64,000 nucleotides of DNA from Hyphomonas polymorpha PS728 (GCF_000685315.1 NZ_ARYM01000014.1:1-64000); one strand, 5' to 3'; counted from the stretch's first letter, positions 9,124 through 17,766 are shown. Program-made: numbers and translations. The notes: generated from the sequence alone by a model not told the origin.

Positions 9124-9365
9124 TTTGCGTAGAGCTTCGCAAGTTCGCCGACGGTGCGGAATTCGATGAAGCCTTCTGCGAAGGGGTCATGGCCGACCAC
9201 GTCTTCCAGTTCGCGCACCAGCATGGCGAGGTCGAGAGAGTCGATGCTGATCGCACCGCCGAGCAGTTCTGTCTCCGGCTCAATGGTTGCGGCCTTCACG
9301 CCTTTGTCTTCCAGCATGCGCTGAACGATCGAGGTGATGTGTTCGAGAACCTGTGCTTCGGTCAT
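9120..9365 (-). CDS. acyl carrier protein (DltC-like role)
   Basis: An 81-residue carrier protein with the phosphopantetheine attachment site at S43 in IDSLDLAML, near the usual position, within a predominantly acidic four-helix sequence. A strong AAGGAG site precedes the ATG at 9365. The gene overlaps both neighbours by 4 bases (ATGA), so it is translated with the SGNH protein and the ligase. It is a dedicated carrier rather than the housekeeping AcpP, because it sits in the acylation operon away from fatty-acid genes. It must be activated by a phosphopantetheinyl transferase; one of Sfp type is encoded at 35125. Confidence 0.9.
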   Translation of the reverse strand: MTEAQVLEHITSIVQRMLEDKGVKAATIEPETELLGGAISIDSLDLAMLVRELEDVVGHDPFAEGFIEFRTVGELAKLYAK

Positions 9366-10450
9366 GGTTGTGTCTCCTTGGAAGATTGTGAGGGTTGGCT
9401 GCCGCACATCGCGTCTTCGCCAAATTGGGTGAGGATATCATCTGCCAGCATCTTGGAACGGATCGGGCGCCCGTTCTCGTTGAGGTGATAGACGGTGTCA
9501 AAGTGCAGCTTTTTGTCGAACCGGAAACCGCTGGCCGGGCGGGGGATCAGAAACTCCGGCACGGTGGCCATCTCGGCATTCAGCCGGTCGATCTCCTTGC
9601 TGTGGCGATCATAGAAATCGTCCAGCAGGGGCGTCCAGGAAATCATCACGCGCACGCCGCGTGCGTCCATGTCGCGAACGAACTGCCGCATCATTGGAAT
9701 GATTTCCTGATCCATCGGGATGCTGGAAATGTCCATCGCATCGATTGGTTCATGCGGCCAGTTAACGCCTACATGTCCGACCAGGTCGCCATTGCGGGTG
9801 AAGTTGCGTGCGCTCTCGATGTCGAGAATATCAACCTCAGTCCACGGCGCATCTGGTTCGGCGCCCAGCATATAGGTGAAGTTGTCATAGGTCTCGCCCA
9901 TTATGCGCAGCACCTTCTGCTGGGCAATGAAGGGAAACCGGCTCATCGCGGAGAGCTTCTGATAGGGGGTCAGGAATTTGAATACGCGCGGATTGGCCTT
10001 GGAAACCGTCAGCAAGTCGGTATTCGTTCCGTTCACAGACTTGTAGTAGCTGTCATACTCCCAGGCGATGACGACGAGATCGCCCGGCTTGAGATAGGGT
10101 TTCACTTCTTCCAGCATGAAGCGGACGCCAAAATAGCCGTTCATGCCCATATTGACGACCGGGCAATGGGTGGCCGCTTCTATCACCGTGCTGTCGGTGC
10201 CGTAGGAAACATTGGAGCCGCCCACGAGAACGATCTTTTTGGGAACATCCATCTCCAGCAGGTCGTGCTTCAGATTGGACGCCTGCGCATAGTCGCCATC
10301 ATCGGGTACGAGAACCGCAATTGCCACGGTCGTTGCAAAGGCTGCGGCGACCAGGAGAGCGGCCGGCAGGAAAAATCCGATCACGGCGAAGCGGCTGGGC
10401 TTCGCCTTGCCAGCTTCCGTCTGCTCGGGGGAGGGAGGGGCGGTGTCCAT
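9362..10450 (-). CDS. membrane-anchored SGNH-like protein (DltD-like role)
   Basis: A 362-residue protein with one N-terminal membrane helix (about residues 16-42) and a large domain that would face the periplasm. The candidate nucleophile is S79 in LVGGSNVSYGTD, the block I of SGNH hydrolases. A candidate late block is D318...H322 in FDTVYHLNENG. DltD, AlgX and AlgJ proteins have this layout and pass or accept acyl groups beside an MBOAT protein. It starts one base after the MBOAT stop and overlaps the ACP start by 4 bases. An ATG at 10528 lies inside the MBOAT gene and is rejected as the start. Confidence 0.72.
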   Translation of the reverse strand: MDTAPPSPEQTEAGKAKPSRFAVIGFFLPAALLVAAAFATTVAIAVLVPDDGDYAQASNLKHDLLEMDVPKKIVLVGGSNVSYGTDSTVIEAATHCPVVNMGMNGYFGVRFMLEEVKPYLKPGDLVVIAWEYDSYYKSVNGTNTDLLTVSKANPRVFKFLTPYQKLSAMSRFPFIAQQKVLRIMGETYDNFTYMLGAEPDAPWTEVDILDIESARNFTRNGDLVGHVGVNWPHEPIDAMDISSIPMDQEIIPMMRQFVRDMDARGVRVMISWTPLLDDFYDRHSKEIDRLNAEMATVPEFLIPRPASGFRFDKKLHFDTVYHLNENGRPIRSKMLADDILTQFGEDAMCGSQPSQSSKETQP

Positions 10451-10451
10451 A

Positions 10452-11921
10452 TCAGAACCTGAAGTAGATGAAGGCAATTTGAGACCCGTAGAAGGCGCCC
10501 AGCAGAACCACTGCCAGCGTGCCGACATAATAAAGACTCCAGCGCATCCAGACCGGGCGGCTATTGATGGCTTCGCGCATGTTGATCCGCCCCTGCAGCA
10601 CTTCGGCGCCCATCACCACGGCAATGCCGATCAGCGCCAGGAAGAACTCGTTCCGGTTCGCGCCAACCACTGACAGCAGATTGGCCTTGAAGTCGCCCCA
10701 GCCGGTGCCAAGGCTGCCTACCATGTGCAGGGCGTCCTCCATCGTTGGTGCGCGGAAGAAGATGTAGGCAAAACAGACCAGCGAGAAGGTCACGGTAATC
10801 TTCAGCGCCCGGTAAAGGTTGGGCCGGTCAACCAGCTTCACTGTGCGGGCGAAATTGTTCCAGCGCTTCTGAAGCAGCAGGGACACCACGATATACCCGC
10901 CATGCAGCGCGCCCCAGACCACATAGGTCCATGCAGCGCCATGCCACAGGCCGCTCACCACGAAGGTGATGAACATGGCGTAGAGCATCAGGTTGAACAG
11001 CTTGATCTTGAACGTCTTCTGCCGGGTAATCGGCGTGAAGATGTAATCGGTCAGCCAGGAGGTCAGCGAGATGTGCCAGCGCTTCCAGAAATCCTGGATA
11101 GAGGTGGCGAAATAGGGCCGGTTGAAGTTCTGCGTCAGCCGGTAGCCAAAGATCAGGCCGATGCCGAGCGCAATATCAGTGTAGCCTGAGAAGTCGCAGT
11201 AAAGCTGGAAGGCATAAAGCCAGGTGGCAAAGGCGATCTGCACGCCATTGGCCGCGTCGGGATTGTCATAGATGGCGTTGACGAAAGGCGCGATCCGGTC
11301 GGCCACGAACACTTTCTTGAACACGCCCCAAAGGATCAGCTGCAGGCCCAGCATGGCCTGCGTCCGGTCAAATGCGGGATGGGCGTGGATCTGCGGCAGC
11401 AGGTTTTTCGCCCGCTCGATCGGGCCGGCCACCAGCTTGGGGAAGAAGGTCACATACAGCGCAAAGGCGCCAAATTCCCGCTCTGCCTTCTGCTGGCCGC
11501 GAAAGATGTCGACCAGATAGGAAATCAGCTGGAAGGTGTAGAAAGAGATACCGATCGGAAGCAGCCACTGCAATTCGGGAACGGGATACTCAACATGCGC
11601 CATGCCGAGGATCGAGCGCAGCGTCTCGTTCAGGAAGGGCGTGTATTTGAAAACGACCAGGTTCGCCGTCAGCAGCACGACGCCCAGCGCCATGATCTTC
11701 TGCTTGGCTTTCTTGTCCGGCACCGCCTCAATCCTTTGGCCCAGCCAGAAAGAGAGGCCGGTGGCCGCCAGAATTTGCACCAGGAAAATGGGTTCAGCGA
11801 GGCCGTAGAAGAACAGGCTGGCCGCCAGCAGCCAGATCCATCGCGCGCGTACCGGCAGCAGGAAGTGAACAACCGTCACCACCGCCAGGAAAATCACAAA
11901 CTGCGTCGAAATGAACGCCAC
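10452..11921 (-). CDS. MBOAT-family membrane O-acyltransferase (DltB/AlgI-like)
   Basis: A 489-residue polytopic protein with the full MBOAT pattern: LLPIGISFYTFQLISYLVDI, FFPKLVAGPIERA, FSGYTDIALGIG, FWKRWHISLTSWLTDYIF, and the catalytic H327 in SGLWHGAAW. MBOAT proteins of this branch carry an acyl group across the inner membrane and add it to an extracytoplasmic sugar or polymer. It is the first gene of a five-gene operon continued by the SGNH protein, carrier protein, ligase and reductase. AlgI would use a cytoplasmic donor without a dedicated carrier; the ACP and ligase here argue for DltB-like use of a carrier-bound acyl group. Confidence 0.88.
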   Translation of the reverse strand: MAFISTQFVIFLAVVTVVHFLLPVRARWIWLLAASLFFYGLAEPIFLVQILAATGLSFWLGQRIEAVPDKKAKQKIMALGVVLLTANLVVFKYTPFLNETLRSILGMAHVEYPVPELQWLLPIGISFYTFQLISYLVDIFRGQQKAEREFGAFALYVTFFPKLVAGPIERAKNLLPQIHAHPAFDRTQAMLGLQLILWGVFKKVFVADRIAPFVNAIYDNPDAANGVQIAFATWLYAFQLYCDFSGYTDIALGIGLIFGYRLTQNFNRPYFATSIQDFWKRWHISLTSWLTDYIFTPITRQKTFKIKLFNLMLYAMFITFVVSGLWHGAAWTYVVWGALHGGYIVVSLLLQKRWNNFARTVKLVDRPNLYRALKITVTFSLVCFAYIFFRAPTMEDALHMVGSLGTGWGDFKANLLSVVGANRNEFFLALIGIAVVMGAEVLQGRINMREAINSRPVWMRWSLYYVGTLAVVLLGAFYGSQIAFIYFRF

Positions 11922-12072
11922 AGCGCCCCACCCCTATTCTACAATATTACATAGGCGGCGCCGGTGAGACGCCCCCCAAGGTCCCTTGCAAGTCCAGTGC
12001 CGCAAAAGCGGGGTACTGACAATCATATTCCAGCCTCTCCCGCCGCTACGGCAACTGCTGCCCAAATCCGCC

Positions 12073-12465
12073 TCAGCGGAACGTGAACAGCTTGTGCCCG
12101 AAGAAATTAACTACCGCGCCGATGCCGATGCCTGCCATGTGCGACGCGCCAGGCGCATAATGCCGGTAGGCCTCCGGCCACCACGGCCCGCTGCTCAGCA
12201 CAAGCGCGGCCAGTACGGTCACCACGCCGGCAACGATGTTGACCCCGATAAAATCACGGATCTGCAGCCACAGCGGCCGGGTCGATCCCTGAAACACCAG
12301 GCTGCGATACAGAATAAAGCCTGCCACCATGCCAATCGCCGTCGCTGCCGTCACGGCGGCCGCATAGGTCATGAACATAGACAGAGGAAACCTGACGATC
12401 CAGTTCAGCAGGGCGGCTGAGCCGCCCGCCAGCAGAAACCGGACCCGCTCGTCCCGCAACAACAT
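12073..12465 (-). CDS. GtrA-like membrane protein
   Basis: A 130-residue protein with four membrane helices and the GtrA-family opening FLLAGGSAALLNWIVRF, ending in GAVVNFFGHKLFTFR, also typical. GtrA proteins are thought to move or present polyprenyl-phosphate-linked sugars. The start at 12465 lies two bases after the stop of the HAD-UbiA gene, so the two are coupled. In mycobacteria a GtrA protein (Rv3789) lies in the arabinan locus with the UbiA-type phosphoribosyltransferase, which supports a joint role here. Confidence 0.83.
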   Translation of the reverse strand: MLLRDERVRFLLAGGSAALLNWIVRFPLSMFMTYAAAVTAATAIGMVAGFILYRSLVFQGSTRPLWLQIRDFIGVNIVAGVVTVLAALVLSSGPWWPEAYRHYAPGASHMAGIGIGAVVNFFGHKLFTFR

Positions 12466-12467
12466 GA

Positions 12468-13943
12468 TCAAAGCGGCACTCCGAACCAGGCCAGGAAGAA
12501 ACAGACGGCCGCCAGCGCCGCATAGGCAAGGCACACCCGGTCCTTGACCACGAACACCACCGGATCGTCATCCAGGTCGCCGCGCTGGCACACCACCCAG
12601 ATGCGGCTGGAGATCAGGAAGATCAGCGGCGGCAAGGCCCACAACCAGTCGCCCACCTTGATGAAGCTCTGCTGGTGCGCGTCCTCGATGATGTAGAGAA
12701 CCATGATGACCACGGCAGCAATCGAGCTTGCGATGCCGGCCGCCAGTACCAGCGGCAGGTCGGACGCGCGATAGCCCCGCCCGCTCACCCAGTTACCGCC
12801 CTTTTCGATAACGCGGGCAATCTCGGTGTGGCGTTTGGCAAAGGCCAGTGAGGTGAAGAAGAACATCGCGAAGACAAACAGCCAGGGCGAGGGCTCTGCG
12901 GCCACCGCCACCATGCCCACGACCAGCCGCAGCGTGAAAAGGCTGGCGAGGGTGAAGGCATCATGGATCACCTTGCGCTTCAGCCAGAGGGAATAGGTGA
13001 GGGTAACGACAACGTAGATCAGCACCCATTGCAGCACCGCCAGCCCGGCCATCAGCGCCAGCGCCAATCCGGCCACAAAGCAGATCAGCGCGCCGAAGAT
13101 ACCGGCCGGCAGCGACAGCGTGCCGCTGGCAAACGGCCGCAGCCGTTTGGACCAGTGCTGCCGGTCGTCCTGCAGATCCCAGATATCGTTGAACACATAG
13201 GTCGCAGACGCGGTGAGCGAGAGCGCAAAGAAGGCCAGGATCAGAGGAAGGATGGAGGAAGGCTCGATGATCTTGCCCGAAAGCACTGCCGGCACGACCA
13301 CCAGAACGTTCTTTGCCCACTGGTGCGGGCGCAGGCATTTGATGAAAGCTTTCAGCACGGTGGGGCGCGGAATGACCTGAACAACATTCGCGCTCTTGCG
13401 CGCCTTGCTGACGGTGCCGCGCGAGGCGCCCACCACAATGGCGTTGCGGGCGCGCTTCCAGACTTCAAGATCGGCCCGGCTGTCGCCCGCATAATCAAAG
13501 CCTTCGGGAAACCGCTTCATCAACGCTTCGGCTTTTGTCTTGCCCTTGAGGTTCACACCGGCTTCGGTCGCCAGAACTTCGGAGATGAATGGAAACTTTT
13601 CCAGGAACAGCTTTGCCGTCTCGGTATGGGCGGCGGTTGCCAGAACAACCTTCCGGCCCTTGTCCGCCTCCTGCTGCGCCAGCGCGACAACCTCTTCATT
13701 GACGGGCAGGAGTTCCGGGTTCACCGGCACAGCGGCGGCAAGGCGCTCCTTCAGCGTCACGCGGCCGGCCATCACCCAGCCAATCAGCTGGAAGATCGAG
13801 AAGGGATTGCGGCGCACGAAGGCCAGCATCTGCTCGATCAGGGAATCGGTGCGGATCAGCGTCTCATCCAGGTCCAGAACCAGCGGAACGGGATCTGCCC
13901 CACCGGGGGTGGCGATTGTTACGGGGGTGCCGTTATCGATCAT
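12468..13943 (-). CDS. HAD phosphatase-UbiA prenyltransferase fusion
   Basis: A 491-residue two-domain protein. Residues 18-200 are a HAD hydrolase with motif I D24-L-D26-E-T. Residues from about 205 onward are a UbiA-family membrane enzyme with RPHQWAKNVLV and, near residue 250, NDIWDLQDDRQ followed by KRLRP. These motifs are closest to decaprenyl-phosphate phosphoribosyltransferases (Rv3806c type) rather than to ubiquinone or haem enzymes. I infer it makes polyprenyl-phosphoribose 5-phosphate and removes the 5-phosphate with its own HAD domain. The start at 13943 is the ATG just before the HAD domain. No DprE1/DprE2 epimerase genes are nearby. Confidence 0.75.
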   Translation of the reverse strand: MIDNGTPVTIATPGGADPVPLVLDLDETLIRTDSLIEQMLAFVRRNPFSIFQLIGWVMAGRVTLKERLAAAVPVNPELLPVNEEVVALAQQEADKGRKVVLATAAHTETAKLFLEKFPFISEVLATEAGVNLKGKTKAEALMKRFPEGFDYAGDSRADLEVWKRARNAIVVGASRGTVSKARKSANVVQVIPRPTVLKAFIKCLRPHQWAKNVLVVVPAVLSGKIIEPSSILPLILAFFALSLTASATYVFNDIWDLQDDRQHWSKRLRPFASGTLSLPAGIFGALICFVAGLALALMAGLAVLQWVLIYVVVTLTYSLWLKRKVIHDAFTLASLFTLRLVVGMVAVAAEPSPWLFVFAMFFFTSLAFAKRHTEIARVIEKGGNWVSGRGYRASDLPLVLAAGIASSIAAVVIMVLYIIEDAHQQSFIKVGDWLWALPPLIFLISSRIWVVCQRGDLDDDPVVFVVKDRVCLAYAALAAVCFFLAWFGVPL

Positions 13944-14439
13944 GGCTCTGTCATCTTCCTGAGCGTGTATGTGCTGGCGCTGCAACGGAGTGTGCCAGTG
14001 CCGGACGGCTGGCCTCTAAGGTTGCATGAAACGCATAAAACAAGGTGAAGGCTGCCAGCCTCTCGGCCAGTCCCGCGTCAGGGCGCGCAAGGCTGAATGG
14101 CCCATCTGAATGCATCGTCCACCCTCTTGGTACGCGCCTGCCGCCATCGGTCCCCGCAGGCAACGATAATCCGCGACTGTTACAGCAATTAATGTGCCAT
14201 CCGGGGGAGGGGATTAAGCATTCACCGCAGAAATCCGCTTCCCCCTTCTTCCAGACGCCTCTTCGTCACCCTTCGGGGGCCTTTCCGCAGCGTCATAATC
14301 AGGCACTGCATATCCCGTGAAGCTGGCGTGGACAGGGCCTTGTGCCTGTGACATAAGCCGCCGCTTCAGGCAGGATCAGCAGGCTCCGGGCGCGCATTCT
14401 GGCGTGCGCCGCGCCGCCCAATAGACGGAAGAATGTCCC
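13944..14439. other. 496-bp intergenic region upstream of tig and ubiA
   Basis: The region lies between the divergent HAD-UbiA and trigger factor genes. Short frames in it have no ribosome-binding sites or recognisable features. It should contain promoters for both genes. A GGAAGAA site precedes the tig ATG. I see no tRNA, riboswitch or strong terminator. Confidence 0.5.
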
Positions 14440-15777
14440 ATGGAAGTGACACAGACCAAGGCAGAAGGTCTTAGCCGCACCTTTGCGGTCAAGGTGCCGG
14501 TCAGCGAGCTGCAGGCGAAACTCGATGCCCGCATCGAGGAAGTGCGCCCGCAAATGCGCCTCAAGGGCTTCCGCCCTGGCAAGGTACCGGCAGCACATGT
14601 GCGCAAGATGTATGGCCGCGACCTTATGGGCGAAGTGATCGACAAGCTGGTCAACGAGACCAACCAGAAGGCTCTTGAGGAAAATTCGCTGCGCCCCGCT
14701 GGCCAGCCTAACGTCCATATGGAAGCTGACATCGAGAAAGTCGTCAGCGGCCAGGCCGACCTGTCCTACCACATGCACGTTGACGTGATGCCGGAATTCA
14801 CCCCGGTGGATGTCTCAACGCTCACGATCGAGCGCCCGGTTGCCGAGATCGCCGACGAGCAGATCGAGGAAGCCCTCAAGCGCATCGCCGAGCAGAACAC
14901 CAAGTTCGAAGCCCGCCCGGAAGGCGAAGTCTCCCAGGACGGAGACGCCGTGATCGTGGATTTCGTCGGCAAGATCGACGGCGACGCCTTCGAGGGCGGC
15001 ACGGCTGAGCAGCAGGCCGTCGTGCTCGGCTCCAACCGCTTCATCCCCGGCTTCGAAGAGCAACTCTTCGGCGTCAAGGCTGGCGACGAGAAAGAGCTGA
15101 ACGTTTCCTTCCCGGAAGACTATCCGGCGGCAGAACTTGCCGGCAAAGCGGCCATCTTCGAAACCAAGGTTCACGAAGTCCGCGCCCCGCAGACCCCGGA
15201 AATCAACGACGAGTTCGCCACCGGCCTCGGCCTTGAAAGCCTGGAGCAGCTGCGCGGCCTCGTGAAAGACCAGCTGCAGAACGAGCACAATGTCGCTTCG
15301 CGCTCCAAGGCCAAGCGCGACCTGCTCGACAAGCTCGACGCGGCCCACGACTTCGACCTGCCGCCCGGCATGGTCAACATGGAGTTCGAGCAGATCTGGC
15401 AACAGCTTCAGCGTGAAATGGACGCTGGCCGCGTTTCCGATGAGGAGAAGGCGAAGCCGGAAGACGAGCTGAAGGCCGAATACCGCAAGATCGCCGAGCG
15501 GCGCGTGCGCCTGGGCCTCGTGCTCGCGGAGGTCGGCCGTCTGGCAGACGTGCGGATTTCCGAGGCGGAAGTGAACCAGGCCCTCATCCGCGAAGCCCGC
15601 CAGTATCCGGGCCAGGAGCGGGAAGTGGTCCAGTTCTTCCAGAAGAATCCCGGCGCCATGGCCCAGCTGCGCGCCCCGATCTATGAGGACAAGGTCGTCG
15701 ACCACATCCTCGAGACTGCAAAAGTTGAGGATAAGACAGTTACCCGCGAGGAACTGTTCAAGGAAGACGAAGAGTAA
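14440..15777 (+). CDS. tig: trigger factor, ribosome-bound chaperone
   Basis: A 445-residue protein with the three trigger factor domains. The N-terminal ribosome-binding domain contains GFRPGKVPA (about residues 45-53), the contact with ribosomal protein uL23. A central FKBP-type peptidyl-prolyl isomerase domain includes DGDAVIVDFVGKIDG and GSNRFIPGFEEQL, and a long helical C-terminal chaperone domain ends in a very acidic tail. The length is normal. It is followed by an intrinsic terminator and so is probably monocistronic; clpP is not next to it, as it often is elsewhere. Confidence 0.97.
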   Translation: MEVTQTKAEGLSRTFAVKVPVSELQAKLDARIEEVRPQMRLKGFRPGKVPAAHVRKMYGRDLMGEVIDKLVNETNQKALEENSLRPAGQPNVHMEADIEKVVSGQADLSYHMHVDVMPEFTPVDVSTLTIERPVAEIADEQIEEALKRIAEQNTKFEARPEGEVSQDGDAVIVDFVGKIDGDAFEGGTAEQQAVVLGSNRFIPGFEEQLFGVKAGDEKELNVSFPEDYPAAELAGKAAIFETKVHEVRAPQTPEINDEFATGLGLESLEQLRGLVKDQLQNEHNVASRSKAKRDLLDKLDAAHDFDLPPGMVNMEFEQIWQQLQREMDAGRVSDEEKAKPEDELKAEYRKIAERRVRLGLVLAEVGRLADVRISEAEVNQALIREARQYPGQEREVVQFFQKNPGAMAQLRAPIYEDKVVDHILETAKVEDKTVTREELFKEDEE

Positions 15778-15803
15778 GTTCTTTCCTTACAAGGTACTTC
15801 CAG

Positions 15804-15836
15804 CCGGCCGGTCGAAAGACCGGCCGGTTTTGTTTT
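15804..15836 (+). terminator. intrinsic terminator of tig
   Basis: A perfect 10-bp GC-rich stem (CCGGCCGGTC / GACCGGCCGG) closed by a GAAA tetraloop is followed by TTTTGTTTT. It lies 27 bases after the tig stop codon. Confidence 0.9.
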
Positions 15837-15931
15837 GCGCGGGGTTCTTTCCGTTCGGTCATTTTGGTAAACGGCTGTTAACCGGCTTCGGAGAGGTTGC
15901 CGGTATATTTTGACCGGGATTCCATTAACCT

Positions 15932-17095
15932 ATGAGCGTCCAGAGCCTCCGCCCTCAACTCACCCAGCAGGACATTCACCGGCTGATGAAAGGCGAGTCG
16001 CCCGAGCAACGTGCCTCGGTCGCCCACCGGCTGTGCCGCCGCATTGGTCTGGATGTGCTCAGCGATGCCGAGAAGCAGTACGCTCAGGAAATCATAAAGA
16101 TCCTCGCTGCCGATGCCGCAGATCTTGTCCGTCGTACTCTAGCGGTCACGCTGCGCTCCTCGCCTATCCTGCCGCGCGAGATCGCCCTGAAGCTCGCTCG
16201 CGACATTGAAGCCGTCGCCATCCCGATCCTCGAAGAGTCCCCGGTCTTCACCGAGGAAGACCTTGTGGAGCTCGTCCTGTCGGTCACCGCCGCCAAGCAG
16301 GCCGCCATTGCCGGTCGCGAGGGGCTTTCGATCACCGTGTCCGAAGTCATCTCCGAACACGGCGCCGTCGAGGCGGTCCGCGCCCTTGCCGAAAATTCGA
16401 CCGCCGAGTGGAGCGACAAGGCCTATACCGACGCGCTTTCCCGCTTTGGCTCCGACGAGACCGTTCAGGCCGGCCTCATCCGCCGCGACTTCATCCCCGT
16501 TCACATCGCCGAGAAGATGGTCTCCCTGGTCTCCGGAAACCTGTTCGACATGCTGGTCAACCGGCACGAACTGCCTGCCCAGCTGGCCATCGACCTGGCC
16601 GCCAGTGCCCGCGAGCGTGCGACGATCGATCTGGTTGAGCAGGCGGGGCGTTCGCATGATCTGCCGCGCTTCGTCTCTCAGCTGAACCTCAACGGCCGGC
16701 TCACCCATTCACTGATCATGCGTGCGCTTTGCTGCGGTCAGATGCCGTTCGTGGAACATGCCCTGTCTGAGCTGTCCGGCGTGGCGCACCAGCGCGTCTG
16801 GCTGATGATCCATGATGCCGGCCCGCTGGGGCTACAGGCCGTGTTCGATCATGCCGGCCTGCCGCGCAAGATGCTCGCGGCCTTCAAGGCAGCGGTCAAC
16901 GTCTATCATGAAACCGAACATGATGGCGGCCCGAACGACCGCGCAAGGTTCCGTGCCCGGATGATCGAACGCGTGCTCACCCAGTTCCAGGCCATCCCCA
17001 AGGATGACCTCGACTATCTGCTGGACAAGCTCGACTTCTATTCGGAAATGGCCGCGCGCGAGGAGATCGGCGTCACGGGAACGGACGGCGCTTAA
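15932..17095 (+). CDS. DUF2336 protein
   Basis: A 387-residue soluble, largely helical protein of the DUF2336 family, which is common in alphaproteobacteria and has no settled function. The sequence reads as repeated helical hairpins similar to HEAT-type repeats (for example LVRRTLAVTLRSSPILPREIALKLARDI). There is no membrane segment or enzyme motif. It is convergent with the degenerate EAL gene; the stop codons of the two share the palindrome TTAA at 17092-17095. A scaffold or regulatory binding role is plausible from the fold alone. Confidence 0.8.
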   Translation: MSVQSLRPQLTQQDIHRLMKGESPEQRASVAHRLCRRIGLDVLSDAEKQYAQEIIKILAADAADLVRRTLAVTLRSSPILPREIALKLARDIEAVAIPILEESPVFTEEDLVELVLSVTAAKQAAIAGREGLSITVSEVISEHGAVEAVRALAENSTAEWSDKAYTDALSRFGSDETVQAGLIRRDFIPVHIAEKMVSLVSGNLFDMLVNRHELPAQLAIDLAASARERATIDLVEQAGRSHDLPRFVSQLNLNGRLTHSLIMRALCCGQMPFVEHALSELSGVAHQRVWLMIHDAGPLGLQAVFDHAGLPRKMLAAFKAAVNVYHETEHDGGPNDRARFRARMIERVLTQFQAIPKDDLDYLLDKLDFYSEMAAREEIGVTGTDGA

Positions 17096-17766
17096 GCGTC
17101 CGCCCTCGGAGCAATGGCCCCGGCAACACCGGTGTCTTCCAGGAAATCACCATCCCGCCAGCTGGCATTGTCGGCAACGACCAGGATGCCGCTCTCCTTG
17201 GCAATCAGCACAACTTCCTGAAGATCGGCAGACGTTTCCAGCGCATCTGCGTCTACACGGATGGTGTCGATCAGAAGGCGCAGCCCCTCGCTGAGCCCGC
17301 AATGCCAGGAGCGGCGCATATCAATGCCAACGCGGAAGCCGGCCTTGCGCAGGCGCGCCACGCGGCTCGTGCTGTCGGCGGCATCGGCGGCAAAGGCCGC
17401 ATCGGAAAACATCAGGCAGAATTCCTGCTGACACATCGTCGTGCGGCGCACGGCGGCGTCGCAGGCGACGGCGGTATTCACATTTGCCAGCGCCGCCATC
17501 GGGGCGGGCACCAGGATCGGCCGCGCCATCGCGCCATCGGCGCAGGCGGCAGACGCCACACGCACCAGCCGGTCGGCCAGCCATTTGGCCGGGTCGGTCT
17601 CGGCAGCCACGGTGGCCGGGCCAAAGCTGACGCGCTCCTCGAACTCCACCGCTTCTTCCGCCGCCATCCCCAGGCTGTCACCGGCCAGCAGATGCACGAC
17701 CGGCAGAAAGCGGACACGGCTCTGCTCAAGGCGGGGTGAGGCGGCATGGATATTGAGGGAAGTCAT
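17092..17766 (-). CDS. degenerate EAL-like domain protein
   Basis: A 224-residue protein whose second half follows the end of an EAL (c-di-GMP phosphodiesterase) barrel: LRKAGFRVGIDMRRSWHCGLSEG, then LLIDTIRVDADAL, then ESGILVVADNASWRD and a closing GVAGAIAPRADA. The EAL triplet and the metal-binding Glu/Asp residues of active enzymes are not visible at the expected places. It is therefore probably a non-catalytic c-di-GMP binder or interaction module. It starts with MTSLNI at 17766, divergent from the Nudix gene. The assignment rests on pattern similarity and is moderate. Confidence 0.6.
   Translation of the reverse strand: MTSLNIHAASPRLEQSRVRFLPVVHLLAGDSLGMAAEEAVEFEERVSFGPATVAAETDPAKWLADRLVRVASAACADGAMARPILVPAPMAALANVNTAVACDAAVRRTTMCQQEFCLMFSDAAFAADAADSTSRVARLRKAGFRVGIDMRRSWHCGLSEGLRLLIDTIRVDADALETSADLQEVVLIAKESGILVVADNASWRDGDFLEDTGVAGAIAPRADA

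Noticed and set aside
8365-9132. Long open frame on the plus strand across the ligase gene
   Set aside because: It is antisense to a ligase with all family motifs, has no recognisable domain, and is rich in Arg/His/Gly as expected of a shadow frame in GC-rich DNA.
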